DNA from: an uncultured Eubacteriales bacterium
Lineage (GTDB): Bacteria > Bacillota > Clostridia > Christensenellales > CAG-917
Assembly: GCA_900551145.1 (NCBI GenBank)
Contig: URUQ01000074.1
Coordinates: 1 to 6,145, forward strand
Direction of reading: 5' to 3'
Length of the DNA stretch: 6,145 nucleotides
Positions 5,014 to 6,145 of the stretch are shown here, piece after piece. Under the pieces are notes generated by a model. It did not search any database. It was not told the origin of the DNA and saw only the letters and a program-made list of their open reading frames with translations. The translations under genes were made by a program, and so were the position numbers. The number at the start of each line of letters is the position of its first letter. Within the stretch, counting starts at the first letter, position 1.

Positions 5014-5622
5014 ATGGTAAAACCCGAAGAACTAATGACGTACGAGAGGCAACTTCTCGACAAAGGCTACCGCTATATTTGCGGAGTTGACGAAGTGGGT
5101 AGAGGACCGCTTGCGGGACCCGTCACCTGCACGGCAGTCATTATGGATTTGTCCGACTTGATTGACGGCGTCAACGACAGCAAAAAGGTGAGCAAAAAGA
5201 AAAGAGAAAAACTTTTTGACGTTATAAAATCAAAAGCGATTGCCGTATCCACGGTGTCTTATGACAATCACAAAATCGACGAGATGAATATCCTCAACGC
5301 CACCAAAGCGTGCATGGCAGAAGCGATTATGACGCTTGACGTAAAGCCCGATATCGTGATAGTGGACGCTTTGCAACTCGATATACCGTACAAGACGTTC
5401 GGCATCATCCATGGTGACGCATTGTCTTATTCCATTGCGTCGGCATCCATAATCGCAAAGGTTACGAGAGATACGTATATGGAGCAAATGGCTCTTGAAT
5501 ATCCTCAATATGACTTCGAGCACAATATGGGTTACGGCACGGCAAAGCATATCGCTGCGCTAAAAGAGTACGGCGCAACCCCCATACACAGAAAGACGTT
5601 TATAGGAAATTTCGTAAAATGA
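5014..5622 (+). CDS. rnhB: Ribonuclease HII
   Basis: A 202-residue RNase HII, which cuts the RNA strand of RNA/DNA hybrids and starts removal of single ribonucleotides from DNA, using two metal ions. Motifs: GVDEVGRGPLAGPV (24-37) with catalytic D26 and E27, NDSKKVSKKKRE (54-65), IVDAL with D118 (116-120), HGDALSYSIASASIIAKVTRD (133-153) with D135, and GYGTAKHIAALKEYGATPIHRKTF (173-196). All four DEDD metal ligands are present and length is typical. ATG 5014 is chosen as the first start ahead of the motif. ATG 5035 is an alternative seven codons in. Neither has a Shine-Dalgarno, and the hairpin array ends just 6 bp before ATG 5014. The stop overlaps the start of the next gene by ATGA. The order rbgA-rnhB-yraN is common in Clostridia. 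Confidence 0.97.
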   Translation: MVKPEELMTYERQLLDKGYRYICGVDEVGRGPLAGPVTCTAVIMDLSDLIDGVNDSKKVSKKKREKLFDVIKSKAIAVSTVSYDNHKIDEMNILNATKACMAEAIMTLDVKPDIVIVDALQLDIPYKTFGIIHGDALSYSIASASIIAKVTRDTYMEQMALEYPQYDFEHNMGYGTAKHIAALKEYGATPIHRKTFIGNFVK

Positions 5623-6095
5623 ACACAAAAAGGATAGGGGATATAGGCGAACAGGTAGCGCGCGACGTATATACGGAAAGAGGCTACAACATCCTTGAAA
5701 CCAACGCAAAATATTGCGATTGCGAAGTGGATTTGATTTGTGAGTGTTTCGTTGATGAAAACGGCAATCTAATCCGCTCAAAAGACAAAAACAGTATATC
5801 TAAATTCTTTGAAAAACTTGGAATAAAACGCAAAAAATCCGAGAAAAATCAAGGCGAAAGAACGATAGTTTTTTGCGAGGTCAAGACGAGATACGGAGAG
5901 GATATGGGCGCGCCCGAAGAGGCGGTTACTCCGTACAAAGTCGGAAGATACGTCACCGCCGCAAAAACGTATATATCTCGGCACAGACTTGCAAACGTAA
6001 ACGTGCGCTTCGATATATTCACGGTGGGCGAGCAAGGGTATAATCTTATAGAAAACGCATTCACGGAAAACGACGCGAAATACAAAAGAAGATGA
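5619..6095 (+). CDS. yraN: YraN-family (UPF0102) endonuclease-fold protein with an insertion
   Basis: A 158-residue member of the YraN/UPF0102 family, Holliday-junction-resolvase-like PD-(D/E)xK fold proteins of uncertain role. The N-terminal helix has GDIGEQVARDVYTERGYNIL (7-26) with conserved E11. CEVDLI (35-40) supplies D38 and CEVKTR (86-91) supplies E87 and K89. Then come GAPEEAVTPYKVGR (97-110) and VRFDIFTV (129-136), all usual for the family. Unusual is the stretch between D38 and E87: 49 residues apart rather than about 13, so roughly 36 extra, mostly charged residues (about 45-80) are inserted. AGGAAA at 5604-5609 gives a ribosome site 9 bp before ATG 5619, which overlaps the rnhB stop. 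ATG at 6092 overlaps its stop and may begin a further gene, but genomic sequence ends at 6099. Confidence 0.9.
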   Translation: MNTKRIGDIGEQVARDVYTERGYNILETNAKYCDCEVDLICECFVDENGNLIRSKDKNSISKFFEKLGIKRKKSEKNQGERTIVFCEVKTRYGEDMGAPEEAVTPYKVGRYVTAAKTYISRHRLANVNVRFDIFTVGEQGYNLIENAFTENDAKYKRR

Positions 6096-6099
6096 AAAT

Positions 6100-6145
6100 C
6101 TGTCTCTTATACACATCTGACGCTGCCGACGAATTAGACGGTGTA
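6100..6145. other. Illumina Nextera adapter contamination
   Basis: CTGTCTCTTATACACATCT (6100-6118) is the Tn5 mosaic-end transposase adapter. GACGCTGCCGACGA (6119-6132) completes the reverse complement of the Nextera Read 1 adapter. The next eight bases, ATTAGACG (6133-6140), sit where the i5 index lies, and their complement CGTCTAAT is, as I recall, the S510 index. GTGTA (6141-6145) begins the P5 portion. This is library-preparation sequence, not genome; true sequence ends at about 6099 (base 6100 could be either). Confidence 0.98.

Noticed and set aside
4643..5090. Small open frames across the rbgA-rnhB gap
   Set aside because: They overlap rbgA or rnhB out of frame, run through hairpin repeats, and their translations show no family features or ribosome sites.
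5778..6116. 112-residue minus-strand frame beginning MCIRDR
   Set aside because: Its start codon and first residues are adapter sequence, and the rest is antisense to yraN.

Overview
The window is a contig end from a low- to moderate-GC Gram-positive-type bacterium. Gene content and order (ylxM-ffh-rpsP-khpA-rimM-trmD, then rbgA-rnhB-yraN) are typical of Firmicutes, most likely a Clostridia-like lineage. The long-form 23S/50S maturation GTPase RbgA, the YlxM/Ffh pair and the KhpA/RimM/TrmD cluster all fit this. Strong Shine-Dalgarno sites (GGAGGA before ffh, GGAGG before rpsP) and a near-consensus sigma-A promoter agree with it. Genus cannot be told from this sequence. All genes are on the + strand.

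Layout. Bases 1-124 hold no recognisable gene, but they fold into a three-way-junction-like structure followed by a T-run and may be the tail of a structured RNA. A Rho-independent terminator (152-186) follows, and the 3' arm of its stem contains the -35 box of a promoter (TTGACA, 17 bp, TATTAT) that fires into ylxM. Next come ylxM and ffh (SRP protein targeting), a 69-bp AT-rich gap, then rpsP, khpA, rimM and trmD, tightly packed or overlapping (ribosomal protein S16, RNA-binding KH protein, 30S maturation factor, tRNA m1G37 methyltransferase). rplS, which commonly follows trmD, is absent. A 157-bp gap built of small inverted repeats stands in its place. rbgA (50S assembly GTPase, TTG start) follows. 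A 336-bp non-coding gap then holds more hairpin modules and ends in a five-unit tandem hairpin array that stops 6 bp before rnhB. rnhB (RNase HII) and a yraN-family nuclease-fold gene overlap by ATGA. Bases 6100-6145 are not biological: they are an Illumina Nextera adapter with index sequence.

How the genes work together. This is a translation and protein-export housekeeping cluster: signal recognition particle, small-subunit maturation (S16, RimM), tRNA reading-frame maintenance (TrmD), large-subunit maturation (RbgA), followed by RNA/DNA hybrid repair (RNase HII).

The most unusual signal is in the two gaps around rbgA. Both are filled with tiny hairpin modules whose stems differ in sequence but keep their pairing, joined in the rnhB-proximal array by a constant ATATCACT. 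The two gaps share an exact 15-base hairpin sequence and two diverged copies of a second, larger element. I do not recognise this array as a named family.
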